Of a stretch of DNA of 64,000 bases, positions 1 through 9,013 are shown one piece after another. The stretch's first letter is position 1. The number at the start of each line of letters is the position of its first letter. The notes beneath the pieces are model-generated. The model saw nothing but the letters and a program-made list of their open reading frames with translations. It was not told the DNA's origin and did no database searches. The stretch is from Paludisphaera borealis (GTDB lineage: Bacteria; Planctomycetota; Planctomycetia; Isosphaerales; Isosphaeraceae). Made by a program: the position numbers and the translations under genes. The DNA is taken from NCBI RefSeq assembly GCF_001956985.1, contig NZ_CP019082.1, forward strand, positions 2,666,001 through 2,730,000, read 5' to 3'.

Positions 1-1
1 C

Positions 2-1945
2 GCCAACCGCAAGGCGTGGGAAGAACAGCAACACGGCAAGCCGCTCCCCGGCGATTCGGTCGACTGGTCGCTTCGGTCAGCGCTGAACGGCGACCTGGCG
101 ATCCAGGGATCGACGGGTGAGACGGCGAACGCCACATATCGCGGCAAGGGCGCGCCCAGGTGGACCGACGGCCCGGGTTCCCGCGCTTTGGCACTCGACG
201 GCCAGGCCGACTCGTACGTGGAAACGAAGCCGGGCGTCAGCCTCGACCGCGTCGACCCGTTCACGATCGGCGTCTGGGTCCGGCCGCTCGGCGACGGTGC
301 CTGCCTCAGCAAGATGGACGACGCCGGAGGCCACCGCGGCTACGACCTCTTGATCCAGGACGCCAAGGTGCAGGTCCACATGGTCCACGCGTGGCCCGCC
401 GACGCCCTGAAGGTCACCACCAAGGAGACCCTGCCCCGCGACGTCTGGTCGCACGTCGTCGTCAGCCACGACGGCTCGGGCAAGGCCGCCGGCCTCAAGA
501 TCTACCTCGACGGCCGCCCCGCGACCCTGGAAGTCCAGGCCGATCAGCTCAAGGGAACGCTCGTCAACCAGGAGCCGCTCCGCATCGGCACGAGGGCGAC
601 GGGTCTCGCGCTGAAGGGCGAGCTGGCCGATCTGCGGATCTATCGCCGCAACCTGTCGGCCGACGATGTTCGCGTTCTCTTCGATCGGCCGATTCTCGAA
701 ATCGCCCAGGCCGCCGAGGCGAATCGAACGCGAGCACAGAAGGACGTGATCGCACGGTACTTCCGGGGCCACGTCGATCGCGAGTTGCCGCCGCTCGTCG
801 AGAAGCTGGCGCAGGCTCGCAAGGCGAAGGCCGACTACGATCAGCAGATCCCGACCGTGATGATCATGGAAGACGCGCCGACGCCGAGGCCGAACCACCT
901 CCTCAAGCGCGGTCAGTACGACCAGCCCGACACGACGACTAAACTGGGATCGGGCGTCCCCGAGTGCCTGGGCCCCCTGCCCTCGTCTCAGCCGACCAAC
1001 CGTCTGGGCCTGGCGCGCTGGATGGCCTCGGCCGAAAACCCACTGACTTCGCGCGTGGCCGTCAATCGGATCTGGCAGCACCACTTCGGCAACGGACTGG
1101 TGAAGACGGCCGAGAACTTCGGGCTCCAAAGCGAGGCCCCGTCGCACCCCGAGCTGCTCGACTGGCTGGCGACCGAGTTCGTGCGGACCGGCTGGGACGT
1201 GAAGGGGATGCACCGCCTGATCGTCACCAGCGCGACCTACCGGCAGGTCTCGAAGACGCCCTCCGAGCTCGTTCAGCGCGATCCGGAGAACCGGCTCCTG
1301 GCGCGCGGGCCGAGATTCCGGCTTCCGGCCGAGGTCGTCCGCGACAACGTGCTGGCGGTCGCCGGCCTGCTGTCGACCCAGTTCGGCGGTCCCTCGGTCA
1401 AGCCCTACCAGCCGGCGGGCCTCTGGGAAGAACTGGCCGGCGGGGCCGGCGAAGCCCCTTACGTCCAGGACAAGGGAGCGAACCTCTACCGCCGCAGCGT
1501 CTACATTTACCGAAAGCGGACGGTCCCCCATCCCCTGATGGCCACCTTCGACGCTCCCAGCCGCGAGATCTGCCAGGTGAAGCGGGCGCGGACGAACACC
1601 CCCTTGCAGGCGCTCGAACTCCTCAATGACGTCACCTACGTCGAGGCCTCCCGCAGCCTCGCCGAGCTGATGATCACCCTCGGCGGCTCGACGCCCGACG
1701 ATCGGATCGCCTTCGCGTTCCGCCGGGCCGTCTCGCGCGAGCCCAGCGAGACCGAGCAGCGCGTCCTCAGCCGAGGGCTCGAAGGCTATCTCGCCAGGTT
1801 CCGGGCCGATCGCGAGGCAGCGGCCAAATACATTCAGGAAGGCGACCGGCCGGCGGCCGCCGCGATCGACCCGGCCGAGCTCGCCGCCTACACGGCGACC
1901 GCCAGCGTCATCCTCAACCTGGACGAAACGATCACGCTCGAGTGA
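2..1945 (+). CDS. DUF1553 (PSD1) planctomycete protein with LamG domain, 5' truncated
   Basis: The reading frame is open from the first bases of the window, so the gene begins upstream; 647 residues are visible. Residues about 25-225 resemble a LamG/concanavalin-A-like domain ([13 protein letters not shown], then [10 protein letters not shown] and [10 protein letters not shown]). From about residue 330 comes the PSD1/DUF1553 domain, with the family block [18 protein letters not shown] and later [17 protein letters not shown]. The family is abundant in Planctomycetota, usually secreted, and nearly always paired with DUF1501, as here. Its role is not established; c-type cytochrome and carbohydrate-binding modules in relatives suggest polysaccharide handling. 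The missing N-terminus would normally carry the cytochrome-like and DUF1549 parts. Confidence 0.9.
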   Translation, partial: ANRKAWEEQQHGKPLPGDSVDWSLRSALNGDLAIQGSTGETANATYRGKGAPRWTDGPGSRALALDGQADSYVETKPGVSLDRVDPFTIGVWVRPLGDGACLSKMDDAGGHRGYDLLIQDAKVQVHMVHAWPADALKVTTKETLPRDVWSHVVVSHDGSGKAAGLKIYLDGRPATLEVQADQLKGTLVNQEPLRIGTRATGLALKGELADLRIYRRNLSADDVRVLFDRPILEIAQAAEANRTRAQKDVIARYFRGHVDRELPPLVEKLAQARKAKADYDQQIPTVMIMEDAPTPRPNHLLKRGQYDQPDTTTKLGSGVPECLGPLPSSQPTNRLGLARWMASAENPLTSRVAVNRIWQHHFGNGLVKTAENFGLQSEAPSHPELLDWLATEFVRTGWDVKGMHRLIVTSATYRQVSKTPSELVQRDPENRLLARGPRFRLPAEVVRDNVLAVAGLLSTQFGGPSVKPYQPAGLWEELAGGAGEAPYVQDKGANLYRRSVYIYRKRTVPHPLMATFDAPSREICQVKRARTNTPLQALELLNDVTYVEASRSLAELMITLGGSTPDDRIAFAFRRAVSREPSETEQRVLSRGLEGYLARFRADREAAAKYIQEGDRPAAAAIDPAELAAYTATASVILNLDETITLE

Positions 1946-1971
1946 GCCGAACGAACCGAGGAGTGCGTATC

Positions 1972-3441
1972 GTGGACGAGCTTCAGATCGCTCAGGAACT
2001 CAACCGCCGGCTGTTTCTCCGACGCTCGGGGATGGGCCTCGGGTCGATGGCCCTCGGCTCGCTGCTGGGCCTCGACGCCGCCGGGGCCGACGCCGCGAAA
2101 CCCGGCTTGCCGAACCCCGGCGCCGGGGCCGGCGCGTTGCCCGGGCTCCCCCATTTCCCCGCCAAAGCCAAGCGGGTGATTTACCTGTTCCAGTCGGGCG
2201 CGCCGTCGCAGCTCGACCTGTTCGACCACAAGCCGGCGATCCGCGAGAAGCGCGGCGTCGAGCTGCCCGAGTCGATCCGGAAAGGGCAGCGGATCACGAC
2301 CATGACGTCCGGCCAGAAGAACCTGCCGGTCGCGCCGTCTATTTTTAATTTCGCCCAGCACGGCGAGAGCGGCGCCTGGCTCAGCGAGCTGTTGCCCCAC
2401 ACGGCCAAGATCGTCGATGACATCTGCATCATCCGATCGGTCCAGACCGAAGCCATCAACCACGACCCGGCCGTCACGTTTGTCCAGACCGGGTCGCAGC
2501 TCGCCGGCCGGCCCAGCATGGGCTCGTGGGTCGCTTACGGCCTCGGGAGCCTGAACGACGACCTGCCGTCGTTCGTCGTCCTGCTCTCTCGCGGGAGGAC
2601 CGACCAGCCGCTTTATGATCGGCTCTGGGGCAGCGGGTTCCTTCCCAGTAAGTACCAGGGCGTCAAGCTCCGGAGCGGCAAAGACCCGGTGCTCTACCTC
2701 GCCAACCCCTCGGGCTGCTCGACCCAGCTTCGCCGCCAGATGCTCGACGACCTCGGCGAGCTGAACACCTTCCACCACGACCGGACCGGCGATCCCGAGG
2801 TCCTCACCCGGATCGCACAGTACGAGCTGGCCTACCGGATGCAGTCGTCGGTCCCCGAGCTGACCGACCTGGCCAGCGAGCCGAAGTCGATCGTCGACCT
2901 GTACGGGCCCGACGTCCAGAAGCCGGGCAGCTACGCCGCCAACTGCCTGCTGGCCCGCCGACTCGCCGAGCGCGGGGTGCGGTTCATCCAGCTGTACCAC
3001 ATGGGATGGGACCAGCACACCAACCTGCCCGAGCAGATCCGCTCGCAGTGCCGCGACACCGACCAGGCCTCCGCCGCCTTGCTCATGGACCTGAAACAGC
3101 GTGGGTTGCTCGACGACACGCTCGTCGTCTGGGGCGGCGAGTTCGGCCGCACGATCTACTCGCAGGGGACGCTCACGGCGACCGACTACGGCCGCGACCA
3201 TCACCCGCGCTGCTTCACCATCTGGATGGCCGGCGGCGGGATCAAGCCGGGCATGACCTACGGCGAGACCGACGACTTCTCGTACAACATCACCAAGGAC
3301 CCGGTCGAGATCTACGACCTCAACGCCACGATGCTCCACCTGCTGGGCGTCGACCACACGCGACTGACCTACCGGTTCCAGGGCCGTGACTTCCGCCTCA
3401 CCGACGTCCACGGCAAGGTGATCAAGCCGATCCTCGCCTGA
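1972..3441 (+). CDS. DUF1501 family protein, Tat-exported, sulfatase-like fold
   Basis: DUF1501 protein of 489 residues. The N-terminus carries a twin-arginine-like signal ([23 protein letters not shown]). Typical family blocks follow: [20 protein letters not shown] near the start, [15 protein letters not shown] in the middle, and WGGEFGRT and [21 protein letters not shown] near the end. I chose the GTG at 1972 because GAGGAG at 1958-1963 lies 8 bases upstream; an in-frame GTG at 1942, overlapping the previous stop, is possible but has no such site. It follows the DUF1553 gene directly and both are probably one transcript. The fold is related to alkaline phosphatases/sulfatases, but the substrate is unknown. 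Confidence 0.92.
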   Translation: MDELQIAQELNRRLFLRRSGMGLGSMALGSLLGLDAAGADAAKPGLPNPGAGAGALPGLPHFPAKAKRVIYLFQSGAPSQLDLFDHKPAIREKRGVELPESIRKGQRITTMTSGQKNLPVAPSIFNFAQHGESGAWLSELLPHTAKIVDDICIIRSVQTEAINHDPAVTFVQTGSQLAGRPSMGSWVAYGLGSLNDDLPSFVVLLSRGRTDQPLYDRLWGSGFLPSKYQGVKLRSGKDPVLYLANPSGCSTQLRRQMLDDLGELNTFHHDRTGDPEVLTRIAQYELAYRMQSSVPELTDLASEPKSIVDLYGPDVQKPGSYAANCLLARRLAERGVRFIQLYHMGWDQHTNLPEQIRSQCRDTDQASAALLMDLKQRGLLDDTLVVWGGEFGRTIYSQGTLTATDYGRDHHPRCFTIWMAGGGIKPGMTYGETDDFSYNITKDPVEIYDLNATMLHLLGVDHTRLTYRFQGRDFRLTDVHGKVIKPILA

Positions 3442-3462
3442 CGGACGCCGAAGACGCTCGAT

Positions 3463-4977
3463 TCAATGGCCTTGGTCGTGGCTGTGTCCCACGGCCGCGG
3501 CTCCGGCCGGTTCGCTCGCGGGCGCGGCCGGAACATCGTCATCCTTCGCGGATCGTGGCTCGAACCCGTAGAACAGTCGGATCGCCGACCGCAAGAATCC
3601 GCGTTCGAACCGCGAGGCCCGGAACTGGTCGGCGGCCCGCTTGACGATGCCGGCGTAAGTCGGGTAGATCGGGACGGCCTCGGCGACTCGCGCGAGGCTG
3701 ATTCCCGAGCCGATCGCCAGCGCGAGTTCCTGGATGACGAGGCTCGCCTCCTCGCCGACGATCGTGGCCCCCAGCACCTTGCCCGACGGCGTGACCACGA
3801 CCTTCGCGAAGCCCACGGTCCGGCCGTCGATCCACGCCCGATCGTTATCGGCGTACTCGACCCGGATCAAGCGGTGCGGCCGTCCTTCGGCGGCGGCCTG
3901 GGTCGCGGTGAGACCAACGGCGGCGACCTCGGGGTCGATGAACGTGGCCCTCGGCAGCGTGTCGTACCTGATCTTCCGACGACGGCGGAGGATCGCGTTC
4001 TCGAACACCACCTCGGCCTCGCGCTCGGCCGAGTGAGCGTAATTGTGCCGGAGCAGCACGTCGCCGACGGCGAAGATCCGGAGGGCGTCGGTCTGGAGAA
4101 AGTCGTCGACGACGACCCCGTGCTGAGGATCGGCGTGGACGCCGACCGCGTCCAGATTCAGGCCTTCGACGTTCGCCAACCGTCCCGAGGCCGCCAAGAT
4201 CTCGGCGCCGAGCGCCTCGGCCTTCGGTCCGCCCGCCGCGTTCTTGTAGATGCAGGCCTTCTGATCGCCCCGGCGCTCGACGCTCACGAGCGTCACCCCG
4301 GTCTTGATCGTCACCCCCTCGGCGGCGAGCGCGCGCTCGACCAGCTCGGCGGCTTCGGCTTCCTCGCCAGGCAAGACCTGCGAGGAGTCGGCCAGCACCG
4401 TGACCCTGGCGCCGAACCGAGCGAAGACCTGGGCCAGTTCAAGCCCGACCGGCCCCGCGCCGATCACGACGAGGCTCTTGGGAACCTTGGCGAGGTTCCA
4501 GAGGCTCTGCGCGTCGAGGCAGCCGACCTCCTTCAAGCCCTTGACGTTCGGGATCGACGGCCGTGAGCCGGTGGCGATCACGAACCGACGCCCAACGACG
4601 TGCTTGCCGCCGTCGACGACCACCGTGTCGTAGGAGTCGAACGCGGCTGTTCCCTGGAACAGGTCGATGTTCGGCGCGCGCGAAATCCGCTCCGCGTCGC
4701 GCGCGGAGATCGCCCCGGCGACTTCGCGGACCCGGCTCATGACTTTGGCGAAATCGACTGACGGCGTCCCCATTTCGATTCCGAACGATCCGGCCTCGCG
4801 GACCCGACGGAACTGGCGAGCCGCTTGCACAAGGGCCTTGCTCGCGACGGCCCCGGAAGCCGGCGTCCCATCCGGCCGCCGCTTCTCGATCAAGGCCACC
4901 TTGGCGCCGACTCCGGCGGCGGCCGTGGCCGCGCGCAGCCCTCCTGCGCCTTCACCCATCACGACAAGGTCATACAT
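3463..4977 (-). CDS. FAD/NAD(P)-dependent disulfide oxidoreductase homologue lacking the redox cysteines
   Basis: Protein of 504 residues in the dihydrolipoamide dehydrogenase/mercuric reductase family. The FAD-binding start YDLVVMGEGAGGLRAA, the NAD-binding GAGPVGLELAQVFARFG and the second FAD motif IFAVGDV are all present. The C-terminal dimerisation domain is present too, with PIYPTYAGIVKRAADQFR. The CxxxxC active-site motif that normally follows the first FAD motif is replaced by GTPASGAVASK, so no redox disulfide can form there. The C-terminus is alanine-rich and ends in HSHDQGH, a possible metal-binding tail. The ATG at 4977 places the Rossmann strand directly after the start. It converges on the DUF1501 gene. 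Function is inferred to be a non-disulfide NAD(P)H oxidoreductase; substrate unknown. Confidence 0.88.
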   Translation of the reverse strand: MYDLVVMGEGAGGLRAATAAAGVGAKVALIEKRRPDGTPASGAVASKALVQAARQFRRVREAGSFGIEMGTPSVDFAKVMSRVREVAGAISARDAERISRAPNIDLFQGTAAFDSYDTVVVDGGKHVVGRRFVIATGSRPSIPNVKGLKEVGCLDAQSLWNLAKVPKSLVVIGAGPVGLELAQVFARFGARVTVLADSSQVLPGEEAEAAELVERALAAEGVTIKTGVTLVSVERRGDQKACIYKNAAGGPKAEALGAEILAASGRLANVEGLNLDAVGVHADPQHGVVVDDFLQTDALRIFAVGDVLLRHNYAHSAEREAEVVFENAILRRRRKIRYDTLPRATFIDPEVAAVGLTATQAAAEGRPHRLIRVEYADNDRAWIDGRTVGFAKVVVTPSGKVLGATIVGEEASLVIQELALAIGSGISLARVAEAVPIYPTYAGIVKRAADQFRASRFERGFLRSAIRLFYGFEPRSAKDDDVPAAPASEPAGAAAVGHSHDQGH

Positions 4978-5262
4978 CGCCGGTCTCTCGATGTGAAAAG
5001 CCACGGAGTCGTCGGCGTCCACCCCGCCCACGACCCGATTCGTCTCGATACGGGCGCCGTTCAGGGCGCACTATAACTCGTCCCCAACACCCAAGCCACA
5101 CTCTCGTCGGCCGCGGCCGTCGCCGGCCCGCCGGCTCGACGCGTGATCGAAATCGGCAACGACCAGGGAGACCGGCTTTCCGTCGCCTCGACGGAGTGCT
5201 ACACTCAATTTCATCCCTTTCGCCGAATTCGTTCAGATCCGCGCGTTGCGAGACCAACGGCC

Positions 5263-7197
5263 ATGGAACCGATGGTGACAACCTGCGGCGGTTGCGGTAC
5301 GGCCATCCGCGTCCGCTCTCCCGAGATCGCCAAGCGACGGGCCTGCCCGCGCTGCCGGACGATCCTCGAAACGCTGCCCCCCATCCCCGCTCAGCCTTCG
5401 CCGACGGCTCGCGCGACCTCGCCACGGCTGGCTTGCTTGCTCACGGTGCTGGCGCTTCTCGTCGTCTGGTTCGGCGAAACCCTGATCACCGCGAATTCCT
5501 CGGCGATGGAGCGAACAGCCAGCGCCGCTCTGCTGATTCCTCCCAGCCGACTGTATCGCGGCCCGGCCGGGGATCTTGAAACCCCACCGTCAAACGACTG
5601 TTCCTTGAGGCGAAACGCTCTGACCAGGTTGATCCAGCCGCTCTCGCGAGGCTTGCAGGTCGGCAATCGTCTGTTGCCGGACGGTCGATCGAGGATCGGT
5701 GCCGCGCGCTCTCTGGCGATGCTGATCGCGACCGGCCCCTGGAACCTGGCGGACGACGTCGAGGCCGCGCGGTTCTTTGTGGAACGGATTGGTTTCAGCC
5801 CGATTCGAGTCAACGCCGAGGCCGACCCCCACGCCCCTCGCGATCGCGCCGGGGCCGTCCCCGTGCTCACGCCTCCGGATTTCGGAGCGCCCTCGCCCGA
5901 AGCGCTTTCGGCCGCCTGCTCGTCCAAGGGCGTGCCTCGGTTCTCGATCCGCGGCGACGACGGTCGGCCCGTCGTGGCGCGGCTGCACGGCCACCGCGAC
6001 GGCAAGACGGTCGTCGTCCTGCCCGACGGCCGGCTCGGGATTCCGTCAATGGTCGTCCCCTCGGTGGAGCCCTTCTCCCCCATCTCGGGCGACGAGATGG
6101 AGCGCCGCGCCCAGACCGGCCCGTTCGCAACGTTCCAGGTCCATCGGACGCCTCATTACGTCATCCTCTACCAGTCGTCGAGGCCGTTCGCCACGAACAC
6201 CGGCAAGCTGCTCGAAGACTTGTACAAACGGCTGATCGAAGCGTTCCACAAGCATGACGTGCCCGTCCACGAGGCCGAGTTCCCCCTGGTGGCCGTGATC
6301 TTCCGCCACGAGAGCGACTTCCGCGCCCACCGCCCCGTCGACGCCGACGTCCGGGCGTACTTCGAGATCTTCTCCAACCGCATCTTCCTCTTCGAAACCT
6401 CGGAGCGGGAGGGCGTCGAGCCCGAGATCAGCGCCCTGCTCACGACCCAAACGGTGGCTCATGAAGGAACGCATCAAATCCTTCAAAACATCGGCGTCCA
6501 GCCCCGCCTCAGCGCCTGGCCGCTCTGGCTGGTGGAGGGCCTGGCCGAATACTGCGCCGCGCCCTTGAGCTCGCGAAAAGGCGCTCCAACCTGGGACGGC
6601 CTCGGCCAGATCAACAGCCTGCACATGGCGACCCTCCGCGAACTGGACGATCCTCTCTCCCTTTCGATGAAAGGACCGGACGACCGGCTCCGGTCGCGTC
6701 TTCGAAAGCCGGGCCAACCGATGGTCGAAGCGATGCTGCGGAAGTCCGATATGACGCCCACCGACTACGCTTTGGCCTGGGCCGTCACCCACTACCTGGC
6801 GATGAAGCGCGGGCCCGAGTTCACGCGGTTCTTGAGCGTCATGGGCCAGACCTCTCCGCTCGAACCGAAGACGCCCGACGACCACGTCCGCCAGTTCCGC
6901 GAGGCGTTCGGCGAAGACCTTGCGAAGATGGATAAGACCATTGACGCCTACCTTCGCAAACTGTCGCGGCAAAAGGGCTACGATCCGATGCCCTATTACG
7001 CCGTGATGTTCGAACAACCGCTGCCGATCGGGATCGTCCGCCACGCCGCGATGGTGAGCCAGTCGCCCCAGGTGATTCAGCAATGGGTCCAAGAACTCTC
7101 CAGCCCCGGCGCGGGAATGGTCTCGTGGCAAGCCATCCCCCACCCCACTCGCGACCGCGCGAATCAGGAGATCCAGGAGTGGATGAGCGGCTACTGA
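5263..7197 (+). CDS. DUF1570-type zinc metallopeptidase-like membrane protein
   Basis: Protein of 644 residues. A zinc ribbon lies at the N-terminus (CGGCGTA, then CPRC about 25 residues later). One membrane segment follows near residues 55-70 (LACLLTVLALLVVWFGETL). The C-terminal half holds a DUF1570-like peptidase domain with the HExxH motif as HEGTH (VAHEGTHQILQNIG) and a downstream WLVEGLAEYCA, whose glutamate is a plausible third ligand in a gluzincin arrangement. The ATG at 5263 was chosen because it places the zinc ribbon at the start; the in-frame extension to 5143 has no family-like sequence. Transcribed divergently from the flavoprotein gene. The protein it cleaves is unknown. Confidence 0.85.
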   Translation: MEPMVTTCGGCGTAIRVRSPEIAKRRACPRCRTILETLPPIPAQPSPTARATSPRLACLLTVLALLVVWFGETLITANSSAMERTASAALLIPPSRLYRGPAGDLETPPSNDCSLRRNALTRLIQPLSRGLQVGNRLLPDGRSRIGAARSLAMLIATGPWNLADDVEAARFFVERIGFSPIRVNAEADPHAPRDRAGAVPVLTPPDFGAPSPEALSAACSSKGVPRFSIRGDDGRPVVARLHGHRDGKTVVVLPDGRLGIPSMVVPSVEPFSPISGDEMERRAQTGPFATFQVHRTPHYVILYQSSRPFATNTGKLLEDLYKRLIEAFHKHDVPVHEAEFPLVAVIFRHESDFRAHRPVDADVRAYFEIFSNRIFLFETSEREGVEPEISALLTTQTVAHEGTHQILQNIGVQPRLSAWPLWLVEGLAEYCAAPLSSRKGAPTWDGLGQINSLHMATLRELDDPLSLSMKGPDDRLRSRLRKPGQPMVEAMLRKSDMTPTDYALAWAVTHYLAMKRGPEFTRFLSVMGQTSPLEPKTPDDHVRQFREAFGEDLAKMDKTIDAYLRKLSRQKGYDPMPYYAVMFEQPLPIGIVRHAAMVSQSPQVIQQWVQELSSPGAGMVSWQAIPHPTRDRANQEIQEWMSGY

Positions 7198-7285
7198 CCA
7201 CCACCTCTCCGAGCCGAACTAGCCAACACCCGCGCCTCACGTTATGATCAACCGCGACGACGACGGCCGCACGCCGTCACCCCAC

Positions 7286-7358
7286 GGGGACGTAGCTCAA
7301 TTGGGAGAGCGCCTGGTTTGCAACCAGGAGGTTGAGGGTTCGATCCCCTTCGTCTCCA
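7286..7358 (+). tRNA. tRNA-Ala (anticodon TGC)
   Basis: A 73-base cloverleaf can be folded by hand. The acceptor GGGGACG pairs with CGTCTCC (one G-T pair) and is followed by discriminator A. The D stem is GCTC/GAGC, the anticodon stem CCTGG/CCAGG with loop TTTGCAA, and the T arm GAGGG-TTCGATC-CCCTT. The anticodon TGC reads alanine codons. CCA is not encoded. It lies 18 bases from the convergent 3' end of the dehydrogenase gene. Confidence 0.96.
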
Positions 7359-7376
7359 CTTCGGTAGGACGGCTGG

Positions 7377-8327
7377 TTAAGGGAGCTGATCGGCCTTCGC
7401 CTTCAGGGCGAGGAGCGCCAGCAGGACGTCGTCGCGCTGGCGGATCATGGCGGGCAAAGAGCGGCATTTGAGCTCGTCGTCCACGCCTTCGACGGCTTCC
7501 GCCTTGACGGCTTCGGTGAAAGTGAGGTCGCCGAGGTCGCGCCACCAATCTTCCATCGGAGGGCCGAGGTGGTCGATGACGTGGGCGATGCCCCCCTCGC
7601 CGCCGGAGAGATGCAGGTTCAGAAACGGACCGAGCAAGGCCCACCGGAGGCCGGGGCCGTGGGCGATCGCCGCATCGATGTCAGCGACCGTCGCCACACC
7701 CTGATCGACGAGATAGAACGCCTCGCGCCAGAGCGCCGCTTGCAGGCGGTTGGCGACGTGGCCCTTCATCTCGCGGCGAATGTGGATCGGCTTCTTGCCG
7801 ACCGCCGCGTAGAATCTCATCGCGCGGTCGATCGCCTCGGGCGACGTCAGTTTGCCCCCCACGACTTCCACGAGCGGAATCAGATGGGGTGGATTGAACG
7901 GGTGGCCGAGCAGCACCCGCTCGGGACGGAGAGCGGCGTCTTGGAACTCGCTGATCAGAATGCCGGAGGTGCTTGAAGCGATCAGGACGTCGTCCCTGAT
8001 CCCGGCGTCGATCCGCGCGATCAGGTCGCGCTTGACGTTGAGTCGCTCCGGGCCGTTCTCCTGGACGAAGTCGGCGCCTTTCACAGCCGAGGCGAGATCG
8101 GGCTCGAATCGGAGCCGCTCCTTGGAGGCTCCATCGGCCAGTCCGATCCGCTCGAGTACGGGCCAGGCGCGCTCGACGACCTCTCGCAACCGCTTCTCCG
8201 CGTCCGGCGCGGGATCGGTCGCGGCGACGTCGAAACCTCGCGCGAGATAGTGGGCCGCCCAGCTCGCGCCGATGACGCCGCAGCCGACGACGGCGATCCG
8301 GTCGACGCCGGTGTCGATCGCTGACAT
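7377..8327 (-). CDS. 3-hydroxyacyl-CoA dehydrogenase family protein (L-carnitine dehydrogenase-like)
   Basis: Protein of 316 residues with the NAD-binding motif VVGCGVIGASWA near residue 15, the block SSTSGILISEF, and the family signature HPFNPPHLIPLVEVVGG in which the histidine is catalytic. The C-terminal helical domain follows (HVANRLQAALWREAFYLV). The architecture and length match the short 3-hydroxybutyryl-CoA/L-carnitine dehydrogenase group, which oxidises a 3-hydroxy group with NAD. The ATG at 8327 is preceded by AAAGGA at a good distance, so a longer in-frame extension upstream is rejected. No beta-oxidation genes lie next to it, so the substrate is open. Confidence 0.9.
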   Translation of the reverse strand: MSAIDTGVDRIAVVGCGVIGASWAAHYLARGFDVAATDPAPDAEKRLREVVERAWPVLERIGLADGASKERLRFEPDLASAVKGADFVQENGPERLNVKRDLIARIDAGIRDDVLIASSTSGILISEFQDAALRPERVLLGHPFNPPHLIPLVEVVGGKLTSPEAIDRAMRFYAAVGKKPIHIRREMKGHVANRLQAALWREAFYLVDQGVATVADIDAAIAHGPGLRWALLGPFLNLHLSGGEGGIAHVIDHLGPPMEDWWRDLGDLTFTEAVKAEAVEGVDDELKCRSLPAMIRQRDDVLLALLALKAKADQLP

Positions 8328-8505
8328 GTTCTGATCCTTTCGTCTCGTCCAATGAGAAACGGTCGCGAGTCCGCCCAGAATTCGCGGCCGGTCGGGGATC
8401 AAGGATACCCGGTCCCGGGCGAAGCGCGCAGCCCCTGGAGAGGAAGCAGCCTTCCCAGGGCGAGGACGCCGCGCCGCCTCGGCGTTCGATACCATCAACG
8501 ACAAC

Positions 8506-8540
8506 GAGCCGGCCGCGCGAATCGCTCGCGCGGCCGGCTC
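8506..8540 (-). terminator. Strong GC hairpin downstream of the LEA-like gene
   Basis: Perfect 14-base inverted repeat (8506-8519 with 8527-8540) around a 7-base loop, about 65 bases past the stop of the minus-strand gene at 8604. It has no clear run of T, so it may be a terminator without a U-tract or a transcript-stabilising hairpin. Confidence 0.5.
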
Positions 8541-8603
8541 GGGAACCTGCATGATAGGACGGGGACGCGACCGCGGCGTCAAGGTGGCGCGGTCGAAATC
8601 GAG

Positions 8604-8885
8604 TTACGACTTCTTCTTGATGTTCTCACCGGCTTGTTCGACCTTCTCGCCGGCCTGGTGGGTTTTCTCCTTGACCCATTCCTTGGCTTCACCGGCCTTC
8701 TCGCCGGCTTTGTGACCGAGTTCATGGGCCTTCTCGTCGATCTTGTGACCGACCTCGTGGGCCTTCTCGGAAATCTTGTGGCCCACTTCGTGGGCCTTCT
8801 CAGACGCCTCGTGGCCGACCGCTTTGGCCTTCTCGGCGACCTTGTGAGCGGCGTCTTTGGCTTTGTCGGTGAATGACTCGGACAT
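8604..8885 (-). CDS. Small LEA-like 11-mer repeat protein
   Basis: A 93-residue, highly charged, Lys/Glu/His/Ala-rich protein built from 11-residue repeats of the type EKAHEVGHKIS, visible also as 33-base repeats in the DNA. It has no signal peptide or membrane segment and ends in KKKS. Such repeats form amphipathic helices and resemble group 3 LEA and related hydrophilins, which protect proteins and membranes in drying or osmotic stress; this role is inference. The start is firm: AAAGGAG lies 5-6 bases before the ATG. The histidines spaced within each repeat could bind metal. The gene stands alone with a strong hairpin downstream. Confidence 0.85.
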   Translation of the reverse strand: MSESFTDKAKDAAHKVAEKAKAVGHEASEKAHEVGHKISEKAHEVGHKIDEKAHELGHKAGEKAGEAKEWVKEKTHQAGEKVEQAGENIKKKS

Positions 8886-9013
8886 GGTGTTCTCCTTTGG
8901 CATGAATGGACCGTCGCCCGCAAAACGGACGTCGTTTTGTTTCTCGATTGATAGAACCGCAAACACCATGCCGGTGGGAGAAAGAATTGAACGACGTCGG
9001 GATTCGTCCGGCT

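Noticed and set aside
1942-1971. GTG start at 1942 for the DUF1501 gene
   Set aside because: GAGGAG is placed for GTG 1972 instead, and the extra residues are not family-like.
7244-7471. 75-codon plus-strand frame across the tRNA
   Set aside because: It translates the tRNA-Ala gene itself (AQLGERLVCNQEVEGSIPF), a known artefact.
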